NCBI RefSeq assembly: GCF_027947595.1
Contig: NZ_CP116257.1
Span: 1,178,001 to 1,242,000, forward strand
Direction of reading: 5' to 3'
Length of the DNA stretch: 64,000 nucleotides
Origin: Streptomyces lienomycini
GTDB taxonomy: Bacteria > Actinomycetota > Actinomycetes > Streptomycetales > Streptomycetaceae
Both the position numbers and the translations under genes were made by a program. Below, in pieces: positions 42,390 through 51,349 of this stretch. Numbering within the stretch: the stretch's first letter is position 1; each line of letters begins with the position of its first letter. The notes under the pieces are model-generated. The model was not told the DNA's origin. It saw only the letters and a list, made by a program, of their open reading frames with translations, and searched no databases.

Positions 42390-43256
42390 TCAGCTCTCGC
42401 CGGTCTCCGCGGGCTGTGCGGCAGCCGTGGCCGCCTTGCGGGTGCGACGCGCCTTCGGCTTCGTCTCCGCCGCGTCGACGGCCTCGGCGGGCGCCTCGAC
42501 GACGGCCGCGGCCTTCCGGGTCCGGCGCCGCGGCGCGGCCTCGGGCTCCTGCGAGACCTGAGCCGGAATCCCGGCGGCGGTCTCGGCGGCCTCGGCTGCC
42601 GGGGTGGCCTTGCGGGTGCGGCGGGCCTTCGGCTTGGCCTCCGCGGCCTCCGCGGCCTCGGCGGTGTCGACGGCGGTCTCCGCCTTGGCGGCGGCCGTCT
42701 TCCGCGTCCGGCGAGGCTTGGCCTCGACCTCCGCCTCCGCCTCGGGAGCCGCTTCGGCCGCGGGCTGGGTGGCCTTGCGGGTGCGGCGGGCCTTCGGCTT
42801 GGCCTCGGCGGTGTCCACGGCGGCCTCGGCCTTGGCGGCGGCCGTCTTCCGCGTCCGGCGGGGCTTGGCCTCGGTGGCTTCCGGCTCCTGAGCCGTCTGC
42901 GCCGGGATGTCGGCCGCGGTCTCGGCGGCCTCGGCTGCCGGGGTGGCCTTGCGGGTGCGGCGGGCCTTCGGCTTGGCCTCCGCGGCCTCGGCGGTGTCCA
43001 CGGCGGTCTCCGCCTTGGCGGCGGCCGTCTTCCGGGCCCGGCGGGGCTTGGCCTCCGCCTCCGGGGCCGACGCCTCCTCGGTGACGGCGGCGGCCTTGCG
43101 CGTACGGCGCCGCGGCTTGGTCTCCGTCGGCTCGGAGGCGGGCTCGGTCACCTGCTGCTCGGCCGTGTCCACCGCCGTCTCGGCGGCGGTGGCCTTGCGG
43201 GTGCGGCGGCGCGGCTTCTCGGCGGGCGCCTCGGCCGCCGGGCTCTCCACGACCGC
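42390..43256 (-). pseudogene. Displaced C-terminal tail of the DEAD-box helicase
   Basis: An open frame of about 285 residues downstream of the helicase's premature stop. It consists of repeats such as KARRTRKA, PRRTRKTAAAKAE, AVDTAEAAEAKPKARRTRKA and ends TAAAQPAETGES. It continues the RTRK-type tail of the helicase: adding one C to the G-run at 43257-43260 (C-run on the coding strand) joins it in frame as VVEAPAVVESPAAEAPAEKP. I therefore treat it as one gene with the helicase entry. The repeats resemble Lys/Arg-rich DNA/RNA-binding tails. Confidence 0.7.
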
Positions 43257-45124
43257 GGGGCTTCCACGACCGCCGCCGGCGCGGTGGCCGGGGTGGTCTC
43301 CAGCGGGGCCGCCGGGGCCTCCGCCGCCTTGCGGGTACGGCGGCGACGCGCCTTCGCCGGGGCTTCCACGACCTCGGCGGTCTCGGCGACGGCGGTGACC
43401 GCGACCTCGGACACCGCGAGCGCGGTGTCCTCGGCGTTCCGTACCGCGTCGGCGGCCGGAGCGTCGGACGGCGCGGTCGGCACGGACGTCGCGGACGTCG
43501 AGGACGTCTCCGGCAGGCGCGACGGCTCGCCGTTGCGCGTACGGCGTCGACGGCGCAGGGTGCGCGGGCCCTTGGCGGCGTCGGTGCTCGCGTCGGCGGC
43601 GCTGTCCCCACCGCCGGTCACGGCCTCGGCCGGGGTGGTCGCGGCAGTCGCGGTGGTCTCCGCGTCCACCGGCGCACCGCCGCGCATCCGACGCCGGCGG
43701 CGCGGCGTCGTACGGGACGAACGGTCGCCGTCGCGGTCACGGTCACGGTCGCGGTCGCGGTCGCCGGAGCGCGACTCGCCGCGGCCACCCCGTCCACCGC
43801 GGTCGCCGCGGTCGCCGCGGGTACGGCCACCGCGGCCGCCCGGCTCGCCCAGGTCCTCGAGCTCCTCCGCGTCGAGCCCGGCGCGGGTGCGCTCCGAGCG
43901 CGGCAGGATGCCCTTGGTGCCCTCGGGGATACCGAGGTCGGTGTAGAAGTGCGGGGAGGTGGAGTAGGTCTCCGCAGGGTCGTTGAAACCGAGGTCCAGC
44001 GCCTTGTTGATCAGCTGCCAGCGCGGGATGTCGTCCCAGTCGACCAGCGTGATCGCCGTACCCTTCGCGCCCGCGCGGCCGGTGCGGCCGATGCGGTGCA
44101 GGTACGTCTTCTCCTCTTCCGGCGACTGGTAGTTGATGACGTGCGTCACGCCCTCGACGTCGATGCCGCGGGCGGCGACGTCGGTGCAGACGAGCACGTC
44201 CACCTTGCCGTTGCGGAAGGCGCGCAGGGCCTGCTCGCGGGCGCCCTGGCCGAGGTCGCCGTGGACCGCGCCGGAGGCGAAGCCGCGCTGCTTGAGCTGG
44301 TCGGCCAGGTCGGCCGCGGTGCGCTTGGTGCGGCAGAAGACCATGGCCAGTCCCCGGCCGTCGGCCTGCAGTATGCGGGCCACCATCTCGGGCTTGTCCA
44401 TGTTGTGCGCGCGGTAGACGAACTGCTTCGTGTTCGCGACCGTCGCGCCCGCGTCGTCCGGCGAGGTGGCGCGGATGTGCGTGGGCTGCGACATGTAACG
44501 GCGGGCGAGTCCGATGACCGCGCCCGGCATGGTGGCCGAGAACAGCATGGTCTGGCGCCGGGGCGGCAGCATGTTGATGATCTTCTCGACGTCGGGCAGG
44601 AAGCCCAGGTCGAGCATCTCGTCGGCCTCGTCCAGGACCAGGCTCTTGATGTGCTTCAGGCTCAGCTTCTTCTGGCCCGCGAGGTCCAGCAGGCGGCCCG
44701 GGGTGCCGACGATCACGTCGACGCCCTTCTTCAGGGCCTCCACCTGCGGCTCGTAGGCGCGGCCGCCGTAGATGGCGAGGACGCGCACGTTGCGGACCTT
44801 GCCGGCGGTCAGGAGGTCGTTGGTGACCTGCTGGCACAGCTCGCGCGTCGGGACGACGACGAGGGCCTGCGGGGCGTCGGTCAGGGACTCGGGCGCGGCC
44901 CGGCCCGCCTCGACGTCGGCGGGGACGGTGACGCGCTCGAGGAGCGGGAGGCCGAAGCCCAGCGTCTTGCCGGTGCCGGTCTTGGCCTGGCCGATCACAT
45001 CCGTGCCCGAGAGGGCCACGGGGAGCGTCAGCTCCTGGATCGGGAAGGGAGTGGTGATGCCGACGGCTTCGAGGGCTTCGGCGGTCTCGGGGAGGATCCC
45101 GAGGGATCGGAACGTCGTAGTCAG
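43148..45124 (-). CDS. DEAD-box RNA helicase, C-terminus broken
   Basis: A 658-residue product as read. It has all motifs of RhlE-type helicases: Q motif (TPFPIQELTLP), GQAKTGTGKT, PTRELCQQ, TPGRLLDL, DEAD in LVLDEADEML, SAT in LFSATMP, HGDLGQGAR and HRIGRTGRAGAKGTA. The core spans about residues 1-420; a Gly/Arg- and RTRK-rich tail follows. A frameshift near 43257 makes residues after about 620 atypical (WRARRPRRPPRS). CTG at 45124, 7 bases after GAGG, is the only start candidate before TTTFRSLG. It unwinds RNA duplexes. Homologue Rv3211. Confidence 0.85.
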   Translation of the reverse strand: MTTTFRSLGILPETAEALEAVGITTPFPIQELTLPVALSGTDVIGQAKTGTGKTLGFGLPLLERVTVPADVEAGRAAPESLTDAPQALVVVPTRELCQQVTNDLLTAGKVRNVRVLAIYGGRAYEPQVEALKKGVDVIVGTPGRLLDLAGQKKLSLKHIKSLVLDEADEMLDLGFLPDVEKIINMLPPRRQTMLFSATMPGAVIGLARRYMSQPTHIRATSPDDAGATVANTKQFVYRAHNMDKPEMVARILQADGRGLAMVFCRTKRTAADLADQLKQRGFASGAVHGDLGQGAREQALRAFRNGKVDVLVCTDVAARGIDVEGVTHVINYQSPEEEKTYLHRIGRTGRAGAKGTAITLVDWDDIPRWQLINKALDLGFNDPAETYSTSPHFYTDLGIPEGTKGILPRSERTRAGLDAEELEDLGEPGGRGGRTRGDRGDRGGRGGRGESRSGDRDRDRDRDRDGDRSSRTTPRRRRRMRGGAPVDAETTATAATTPAEAVTGGGDSAADASTDAAKGPRTLRRRRRTRNGEPSRLPETSSTSATSVPTAPSDAPAADAVRNAEDTALAVSEVAVTAVAETAEVVEAPAKARRRRTRKAAEAPAAPLETTPATAPAAVVEAPRSWRARRPRRPPRSRAAAPARPPPPRRRWTRPSSR

Positions 45125-45522
45125 GGTGCTGCCTCTTCTGTGTACGTGGTGCGAGGCGAGCGCGCGGGTCGTGCCGGACCGTGTCGGGGACGTCGGCTGC
45201 CTTACGGGTGAGCCGTAGGACACGGGACCTCTGTCGACGCTCCAGCGCTCGTACCACTGAGGGTCCCCCTCCGGGCTCCGTACGCAATGCGGCGTACGGC
45301 GGGAGGGCTGTCGGGTCGGAGCCGATCGGGCCACCGACCGGGCATCCTCATGCGTGCGGCCCGACGACGATGTCACGTACCCGTACGTCACATACTCGGC
45401 AGGCGCATTACCACCATACCCCGGATTCACGCACACGCGATGGCCGATTTGCTCACGTAGTCGTCGTCACACTCACTGACCAGGGCCTTACCACCGCCGA
45501 AGAGCCGACTATTGTGCGCTGC
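45125..45522. other. 398-base intergenic region between helicase and ferritin-like genes
   Basis: No gene supported. It contains divergent regulatory sequence: the palindromic segment ACGTAC-CC-GTACGT (45375-45388), an A/T-poor leader on the helicase side, and the -10 element of the ferritin-like gene. Long leaders before helicase genes can carry cold-shock or feedback control, but none could be demonstrated. Confidence 0.5.
45510..45515 (+). promoter_or_regulatory. -10 hexamer of the ferritin-like gene
   Basis: TATTGT ends seven bases before the ATG at 45523, with CTTACC 17 bases upstream of it. Confidence 0.45.
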
Positions 45523-46296
45523 ATGACGAGCTCTGACAAGCCTGGCACCGCCGCAGCCGCCCCCTCCGACTCCGCCGAGAACGCCGGAAACGCCGGAGCC
45601 ACCTCGATCGCCGCCCGCGACTGGTCGTCGGCCGCGGCCGACCCGCAGTACCGCGCCGCGGTCGTGGACCTCCTCGGCGCGCTCGCGTACGGCGAGCTGG
45701 CCGCGTTCGAGCGGCTCGCGGAGGACGCCAAGCTGGCGCCCACGCTGGCGGACAAGGCGGAGCTGGCGAAGATGGCCTCCGCGGAGTTCCACCACTTCGA
45801 GCGGCTGCGCGATCGGCTGGCCGAGGTCGGCGAGGAGCCGACGGGCGCCATGGAGCCGTTCGTGGCCGCCTACGACGGCTTCCACAAGCAGACCGACCCC
45901 TCCGACTGGCTGGAGGGGCTCGTCAAGGCCTACGTCGGCGACTCCATCGCCAGTGACTTCTACCGCGAGGTCGCCGCCCGCCTCGACACGGACACCCGTG
46001 AGCTGGTCCTCGCCGTGCTCGACGACACCGGGCACGCCGAATTCGCCGTGGAGAAGGTGCGCGCGGCGATCGACGCCGACCCCCGCGTGGGCGGGCGGCT
46101 CGCGCTGTGGGCGCGGCGGCTGATGGGGGAGGCGCTCTCGCAGTCCCAGCGGGTGGTGGCCGACCGGGACGCGCTGTCCACGATGCTCGTGGGCGGGGTC
46201 GCGGACGGTTTCGACCTCGCCGAGGTCGGCCGGATGTTCTCCCGGATCACCGAGGCGCACACCAAGCGGATGGCGGCGCTGGGGCTGGCCGCCTGA
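45523..46296 (+). CDS. Ferritin-like fold protein (MiaE-like family)
   Basis: A 257-residue helical protein. It shows ferritin-like carboxylate/His segments: GALAYGELAAFERLAEDAKL, AEFHHFERLRDRLAE, DWLEGLVKAYVGDSIASDFY, and VLDDTGHAEFAVEK. This is the ferritin-like 'conserved hypothetical' next to rhlE in actinobacteria (Rv3210c). It probably holds a di-iron site, but the E-x-x-H ligands were judged only by eye and no substrate is known. ATG start. Confidence 0.82.
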   Translation: MTSSDKPGTAAAAPSDSAENAGNAGATSIAARDWSSAAADPQYRAAVVDLLGALAYGELAAFERLAEDAKLAPTLADKAELAKMASAEFHHFERLRDRLAEVGEEPTGAMEPFVAAYDGFHKQTDPSDWLEGLVKAYVGDSIASDFYREVAARLDTDTRELVLAVLDDTGHAEFAVEKVRAAIDADPRVGGRLALWARRLMGEALSQSQRVVADRDALSTMLVGGVADGFDLAEVGRMFSRITEAHTKRMAALGLAA

Positions 46297-46366
46297 CCTC
46301 CGCCGGAGCGGGGCGTCGGCCCCGTACGGCGGCTGCCGTCAGCCGGTCACCGTCAGCCGGTCACCG

Positions 46367-46636
46367 TCAGGCGGGTGCCGAACTGCGCCGGAGTCTTCCC
46401 GCGGGGCGCAGCAGCAGGGACAGCGAGGCCGCGGAGAGCGTCGCCGAACCCAGCAGCACCAGGGCGAGCCCCCCGGCGCCCAGCGCGGTGTGCGTGACGA
46501 ACGCCCCGAAGAGGGCGCCGGCGATCCCCGTCGGCAGGACCAGGAGGCGGGCGGGGAGGCGGTGGCGCAGACGATGTGCCGCGGCCCAGGCCAGAGCGAG
46601 GCCGAGGATTGTGGCGCTGATCGCTTCCAAGAGCAT
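46367..46636 (-). CDS. Small integral membrane protein
   Basis: An 89-residue protein with about three hydrophobic segments (residues 5-18, 28-48 and 52-75) and an Arg-rich end (RPAGRLRRSS). The ATG at 46636 follows GGGAGGGACC. It is a conserved streptomycete family of unknown role. Confidence 0.7.
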   Translation of the reverse strand: MLLEAISATILGLALAWAAAHRLRHRLPARLLVLPTGIAGALFGAFVTHTALGAGGLALVLLGSATLSAASLSLLLRPAGRLRRSSAPA

Positions 46637-46806
46637 GTCGGGGTCCCTCCCAGATGGCCGGCGTGCCCCAAACGGTCACTGCCGTCTTACCCCTGACCTG
46701 CGGAATGCAATCCTCCCCCTGTGGGTGAACTGTGCTCCACCCGTGAACGGCAAACGGGGAAGGGCCGCGCGGCGGACGGGGGAGTGAACGAGGAGGGGGA
46801 ACGCGC

Positions 46807-46853
46807 GAACGGGTGGGGCCCGGCGGTGCATCACCGCCGGGCCCCACCCGTTC
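46807..46853 (-). terminator. Perfect 22-bp stem terminator
   Basis: Bases 46807-46828 pair without mismatch with 46832-46853 around a CAT loop. It is downstream of the minus-strand DUF3107 gene. Confidence 0.92.
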
Positions 46854-46879
46854 TGCGTCCGTCGTCCAGCGCCCGCCGG

Positions 46880-47107
46880 CTACAGCGCGCCGAAGCCCAC
46901 CTTGCGGGGGGCCGGCTCGCCGATCTCGACGTAGGCCAGACGGTCGGCCGGCACCAGGACCTTGCGGCCGTGTTCGTCCACGAGGCTCAGCAGCTGCGAC
47001 TTGCCGGCCAGTGCCTCGCCCACCACGCGCTCGACCTCCTCGGCGCTCTGACCGCTCTCCAGAACGATCTCGCGAGGCGCGTGCTGCACGCCGATCTTGA
47101 CCTCCAC
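46880..47107 (-). CDS. DUF3107 family protein (TB9.4-like)
   Basis: A 75-residue protein (MEVKIGVQHAPREIVLESGQ, SAEEVERVVGEALA, then KVLVPADRLAYVEIGEPAPR and KVGFGAL). It matches the short conserved protein TB9.4 (Rv3208A), which lies next to a TetR gene in M. tuberculosis. The GTG at 47107 follows GGAGGGACATAGCC. Role unknown. Confidence 0.93.
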   Translation of the reverse strand: MEVKIGVQHAPREIVLESGQSAEEVERVVGEALAGKSQLLSLVDEHGRKVLVPADRLAYVEIGEPAPRKVGFGAL

Positions 47108-47234
47108 GGCTATGTCCCTCCGACGGTCATCAAGTGCGCGATCTTCCGCGCCGTACCAGCACACATTAGCCCGGTGAGGGGACGTACACGCTGCGTCGGA
47201 GAACGCCAGGAGCGAACAGCCGGCGGGAACACGC

Positions 47235-47876
47235 TCAGTGCTGGTCGGTGCCGTGCAGCGGGAAGCCGGCGATGCCGCGCCAGGCCAGCGAGGTCAGCAG
47301 CTGGACCGCCTGGTCGCGCGGCACGCTGCGGTCGCTGTGCAGCCAGGAACGCGCCACCACCTGCGCGAGGCCGCCCAGGCCCGAGGCCAGCAGCATCGAC
47401 TCGGCGCGCGAGAGGCCGGTGTCCTCGGCGATGACGTCGCAGATCGCCTCGGCGCACTCGTTGGTGACCTTGTCCACGCGCTCGCGCACCGCGGGCTCGT
47501 TGGTCAGATCCGACTCGAACACCAGACGGAAGGCGCCGCCGTCGTCCTCGACGTACGCGAAGTACGCGTCCATCGTCGCCCGGACGCGCTGCTTGTTGTC
47601 GGAGGTCGACGCGAGCGCGCTGCGCACGGACTGGATCAGCGCCTCGCAGTGCTGGTCCAGCAGGGCGAGGTAGAGGTCGAGCTTGCCGGGGAAGTGCTGG
47701 TAGAGCACCGGCTTGCTGACGCCGGCGCGCTCGGCGATGTCGTCCATCGCGGCCGCGTGGTAGCCCTGGGCCACGAACACTTCCTGTGCGGCGCCCAGCA
47801 GCTGATTGCGTCGGGCTCGGCGGGGAAGGCGTGTGCCCCGCGGGCGTACCGCCTCTGTCTGCTCGATGGCTGTCAC
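47235..47876 (-). CDS. TetR family regulator
   Basis: A 213-residue protein. The HTH (GAAQEVFVAQGYHAAAMDDI, AERAGVSKPVLYQHFPGKLD) is near the N-terminus, followed by a variable ligand-binding helical domain. Homologue of Rv3208, one gene from DUF3107. GTG at 47876 was chosen because GGGAGG lies four bases upstream; ATG at 47888 is an alternative. The operator and inducer are unknown. Confidence 0.9.
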   Translation of the reverse strand: MTAIEQTEAVRPRGTRLPRRARRNQLLGAAQEVFVAQGYHAAAMDDIAERAGVSKPVLYQHFPGKLDLYLALLDQHCEALIQSVRSALASTSDNKQRVRATMDAYFAYVEDDGGAFRLVFESDLTNEPAVRERVDKVTNECAEAICDVIAEDTGLSRAESMLLASGLGGLAQVVARSWLHSDRSVPRDQAVQLLTSLAWRGIAGFPLHGTDQH

Positions 47877-48085
47877 GCCGCCTCCCATAGTCGTCCTCGT
47901 GCGGTGTGCGCCGCGTAGCCATCGTACTTTTCGGTAACCGTGGTGTGTGTGCTGCGAGCGCAGAATTTCACGGACCGGACGGTGGCGAAAGCCGCACAAC
48001 AGGTTTCAAAAGGGTTCAGGCCGGGCAGAAGTCGGCCTTCGTTCTCGGCGGTGGTCGGCCTGCCTCGTCTCAGCGTCTCAGCGTC

Positions 48086-48307
48086 TCAGCGGTAGTCGTC
48101 CTCGTCGTTCGAGACGACCCGGGCCTGTTCGGCCAGATCGGCCTCGTTGGCGCTGTCCGGCTCGACGCCGGTCAGCGGCTCGTCGCGCTCCTGCCCGATG
48201 TCCGCCCGCTGCTCGGCCGCGTCGGCGTCGGGCGCTTCGACGTCGCGTTCCTCGGGGTCCGGTCCCTCGTCGTCGAAGGTCTCCGGGTCGGTCGGGTCGA
48301 CGGTCAT
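48086..48307 (-). CDS. Small acidic protein
   Basis: A 73-residue, Asp/Glu-rich protein (MTVDPTDPETFDDEGPDPEE, DVEAPDADAAEQRADIGQER). The ATG is preceded by GGAAGGGAG. It is probably disordered; a conserved streptomycete family of unknown role. Confidence 0.78.
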   Translation of the reverse strand: MTVDPTDPETFDDEGPDPEERDVEAPDADAAEQRADIGQERDEPLTGVEPDSANEADLAEQARVVSNDEDDYR

Positions 48308-48485
48308 GCTGGGCTCCCTTCCTACGAACGTCCCCGGGATGCGGGGGTCCCACGCGGGTGCCCACTTCACGAGCCTAGGAGACACCCGATTCGGACGCCA
48401 TGTGTCGCCCGGTCCGGTTGGCGGACCGTCGGCATCCGTACCCCGGTGCGCCCCTCTCGCAGCCCCGCCTGTGACGGCGAACACA

Positions 48486-48514
48486 TGAACCACTGCGTGA
48501 TCGTCTCGTAACAT
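48486..48514 (+). promoter_or_regulatory. Vegetative-type promoter (leaderless)
   Basis: TGAACC (48486-48491), 17 bases, TAACAT (48509-48514), then six bases to the ATG at 48521. Confidence 0.6.
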
Positions 48515-48520
48515 TGCCGC

Positions 48521-49561
48521 ATGCCTTCGCCCGAGCCGCCCTCCGTGCCGCCCGCCAACGTTCTGCCGAAGGTCGCGGCGGTCAAGGTCGCGGACGGCGA
48601 GCGGTTGAGGTCGGTCCACCTCCCCGGCATCACCCTGACGGTGCGCTCGAGGCGACCCGCCCGCGAGGGCCTGCCCCCCGCCCTCCACGTCCACGGCCTC
48701 GGCGGCTCCTCGCAGAACTGGTCCGCGCTCATGCCGTTGCTGGACGACGTCGTCCACAGCGAGGCCCTCGACCTGCCGGGCTTCGGCGACTCCCCGCCAC
48801 CGGACGACGGCGACTACTCGATCACGGGCCACGCGCGCGCGGTCGTCCGCTACCTCGACTCCGCCGGGCGCGGCCCCACGCACCTCTTCGCGAACTCGCT
48901 CGGCGGTGCCGTCGTCACCCGCGTCGCCGCGGCGCGGCCCGACCTGGTGCGGACGCTGACCCTCGTGTCGCCCGCGCTGCCGGAGATCCGCGTGCAGCGC
49001 AGCGCCGTGCCGACGGGGCTGCTGGCGCTGCCGGGGGTCGTGACGCTCTTCACCCGGATCACCCGGGAGTGGACGGCGGAGCAGCGGGTCCGCGGTGTGA
49101 CGGCGCTCTGCTACGGCGATCCGGGGCGGGTGACGCCGGAAGGCTTCCGCAACGCGGTGGAGGAGATGGAGCGGCGGCTGCGACTGCCGTACTTCTGGGA
49201 CGCGATGGCGCGGTCCACCCGCGGACTCGTCAACGCGTACACGGTGGGTGGCCAGCACGGACTGTGGAGACAGGCCGGGCGGGTTCTCGCACCCACGCTC
49301 CTGGTCTACGGTGGACGGGACCAACTCGTCGGCTACCGCATGGCCCAGCGGGCTGCCCGCGCCTTCCGTGACTCCCGGCTGCTGACCCTGCCGGACGCGG
49401 GGCACGTGGCGATGATGGAGTACCCGGAGGCCGTGGCCACGGCGTTCCGTGAGCTCCTCGCGGACACCGCGGACACCGCTGCTGGTGGAGAGCCGGCGGT
49501 CGGCGAGAGGACCGATGGGGTCGTCGACGACGAGCCCGCCAACCAGATCACAGGAGGCTGA
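48521..49561 (+). CDS. Alpha/beta hydrolase
   Basis: A 346-residue hydrolase with VHGLGGSSQNWSALMPLLDD, the nucleophile elbow FANSLGGAVVTRVAAARPDL (Asn-Ser-Leu-Gly-Gly), Asp in LVYGGRDQLVGYRMA and His in PDAGHVAMMEYPE. It has an additional disordered C-terminus. It is eight bases from the DUF3152 gene and probably cotranscribed. The substrate is unknown. Confidence 0.87.
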   Translation: MPSPEPPSVPPANVLPKVAAVKVADGERLRSVHLPGITLTVRSRRPAREGLPPALHVHGLGGSSQNWSALMPLLDDVVHSEALDLPGFGDSPPPDDGDYSITGHARAVVRYLDSAGRGPTHLFANSLGGAVVTRVAAARPDLVRTLTLVSPALPEIRVQRSAVPTGLLALPGVVTLFTRITREWTAEQRVRGVTALCYGDPGRVTPEGFRNAVEEMERRLRLPYFWDAMARSTRGLVNAYTVGGQHGLWRQAGRVLAPTLLVYGGRDQLVGYRMAQRAARAFRDSRLLTLPDAGHVAMMEYPEAVATAFRELLADTADTAAGGEPAVGERTDGVVDDEPANQITGG

Positions 49562-49569
49562 GGCGCGAC

Positions 49570-51135
49570 GTGGGACGCCACAGCCGCCGCGGACCCGCCC
49601 CCAAGGCCGACGCGGCGGACACCGCCACAGCACGCGAGAACCCGACCGCATGGCAGGCCCGCCGCCGAACTACCGGCCCCTCTCAGGGGCCTCAGGGGTC
49701 GCCGACCGCGCCGACGGGGGGCGTGCCCGGTGGGCCGTCTCGTGGGCCTCAGGGGCCGGGTCAAGGCCCGGGCCAGGGTTCGGGTCCCGGCCCGGGTCAA
49801 GGCGCACGGTTCCCGGACGGTACGCCCGCCCAGGGGGCGCCCGGGCGTCCCGCCGGCACGCCCGCCCACGGAGTCCCCAGGTTCACCGACGGCACTCCGG
49901 CGCGTGGTGTGCCGCAGGCCCGTGGCGGTCACCCCGAGCAGCGTGAACCCGGCGGTGGCTGGGGCGAGTTGAGTGGACGTCCCGGCACCGGGCACGGCGC
50001 CGCCGCGGGACCGCCCCCCGGCGCCCCGGCGGCTCCCGGCCGGTCGCCCCGGCCCGGTACGCCCTTCCCCAGGCAGCGACAGGTGCCCCCCGGCGGGCCG
50101 CGGCAGGAGTACCTGGACGCCTTCGGCGCGGACCACGACGTCGCAGGCGCGGACCACGACGTCTTCGCGGCCCGCCCCCCGCGTCGAACCCCCGGCCCCG
50201 AGCGGCCCGCCGACCCGTACGCCTCCGTCACCGACTGGAGCGCCGACGACGGGGGCGGCGGTACCCCCGCCCGCCCCGACACGGGCGCCGACGAAGAGCC
50301 GCCCACGGGTGATCCCGCGCCGGTCAAGGGCGCCAAGGGCCGGACGTTCACCGGCATCGCGGCGGCCGCCGTCACCACCGTGCTGGCCGTCGTCGTGGCC
50401 GGTCAGGTCGCCGACGGGTCGGACGGGGGCGACGTGCGCTCGCAGTCCGCCACCGACCAGGCCCGGGGCGCCCACGACTCCGCGTCACGGGACGACGAAC
50501 GGCCGACGCCCGCCGCGTCCGGGGCCCCGGCGCCGCTGACGTACGAACAGAAGATGGGTAAGACCTACCCGCTCAGTGCCACGCTCAAGGGCTCGGGGAA
50601 GTTCGACGCCATCCCTGGCATCGCCAAGGGGACCGGGAAGGGGCAGCGGTACACCTACCGCATCGACGTGGAGCAGGGGCTCGGCCTCGACGGCGAACTC
50701 TTCGCCGACGCCGTGCAGAAGACGCTCAACGACGACCGGAGCTGGTCCCACAACGGAGCCCGCACCTTCGAGCGCATCGAGTCGGGCCAGCCCAACTTCG
50801 TCATCACGCTGGCCAGTCCGGGCACGACTGCCGAGTGGTGCGCCAAGTCCGGCCTGGACACCACCGAGGACAACGTGTCCTGCGACTCGGCCGCCACCGC
50901 ACGCGTGATGATCAACGCCTATCGATGGGCGCAGGGTGCCGCGCCGTACGGCGACGCGATCTACGCGTACCGGCAGATGCTGATCAACCACGAGGTCGGT
51001 CACCGCATCGGCTACAACCACGTCACCTGCGACAAGGACGGCGAACTCGCGCCGGTCATGCAGCAGCAGACGAAGTTCGTCGACCACGACGGAATCGACT
51101 GCCGCCCCAACGCCTGGGCCTACCCGAACAACTGA
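49570..51135 (+). CDS. DUF3152 protein, putative metalloprotease
   Basis: A 521-residue protein. It has a disordered Gly/Pro-rich N-terminus (about 260 residues), one transmembrane helix (FTGIAAAAVTTVLAVVVAGQ), a linker and a conserved C-terminal DUF3152 domain (from about residue 325). The domain ends with His474, Glu475, His478 and His484 in INHEVGHRIGYNHVTC, the HExxHxxGxxH zinc motif of metzincins, and cysteines at 444, 457 and 488 nearby. Homologue Rv3207c lies between moeB1 and the TetR gene. GTG start after AGGAGG. Proteolysis is inference from the motif. Confidence 0.85.
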   Translation: MGRHSRRGPAPKADAADTATARENPTAWQARRRTTGPSQGPQGSPTAPTGGVPGGPSRGPQGPGQGPGQGSGPGPGQGARFPDGTPAQGAPGRPAGTPAHGVPRFTDGTPARGVPQARGGHPEQREPGGGWGELSGRPGTGHGAAAGPPPGAPAAPGRSPRPGTPFPRQRQVPPGGPRQEYLDAFGADHDVAGADHDVFAARPPRRTPGPERPADPYASVTDWSADDGGGGTPARPDTGADEEPPTGDPAPVKGAKGRTFTGIAAAAVTTVLAVVVAGQVADGSDGGDVRSQSATDQARGAHDSASRDDERPTPAASGAPAPLTYEQKMGKTYPLSATLKGSGKFDAIPGIAKGTGKGQRYTYRIDVEQGLGLDGELFADAVQKTLNDDRSWSHNGARTFERIESGQPNFVITLASPGTTAEWCAKSGLDTTEDNVSCDSAATARVMINAYRWAQGAAPYGDAIYAYRQMLINHEVGHRIGYNHVTCDKDGELAPVMQQQTKFVDHDGIDCRPNAWAYPNN

Positions 51136-51349
51136 CGGACAGGGCAGGCCCATGCGTCACGTGTGGTGACCGCATGATCCCTTAGCGCGACCAAACGCGC
51201 CCCGCACGGGAAAGTTACGACCGTTCACCCCTTTCGGTGGTGCGATGGACAACCGTCCATCGCACCACCTCCTTGTCCGCATACGTTCGTCCCGCTGCGA
51301 GCCGCCGGGCCAACGGTGGCTCCCCAAACGGGAGATCGGGGGTGCGCGC

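Noticed and set aside
42121..43611. Minus-strand frame of about 496 residues overlapping the helicase tail
   Set aside because: It is an out-of-frame Arg/Pro-rich shadow of the RTRK-repeat tail.
43148..45124. Programmed ribosomal frameshift in the helicase
   Set aside because: A matching second break elsewhere and absence of a visible stimulator make sequencing error more likely, though not excluded.
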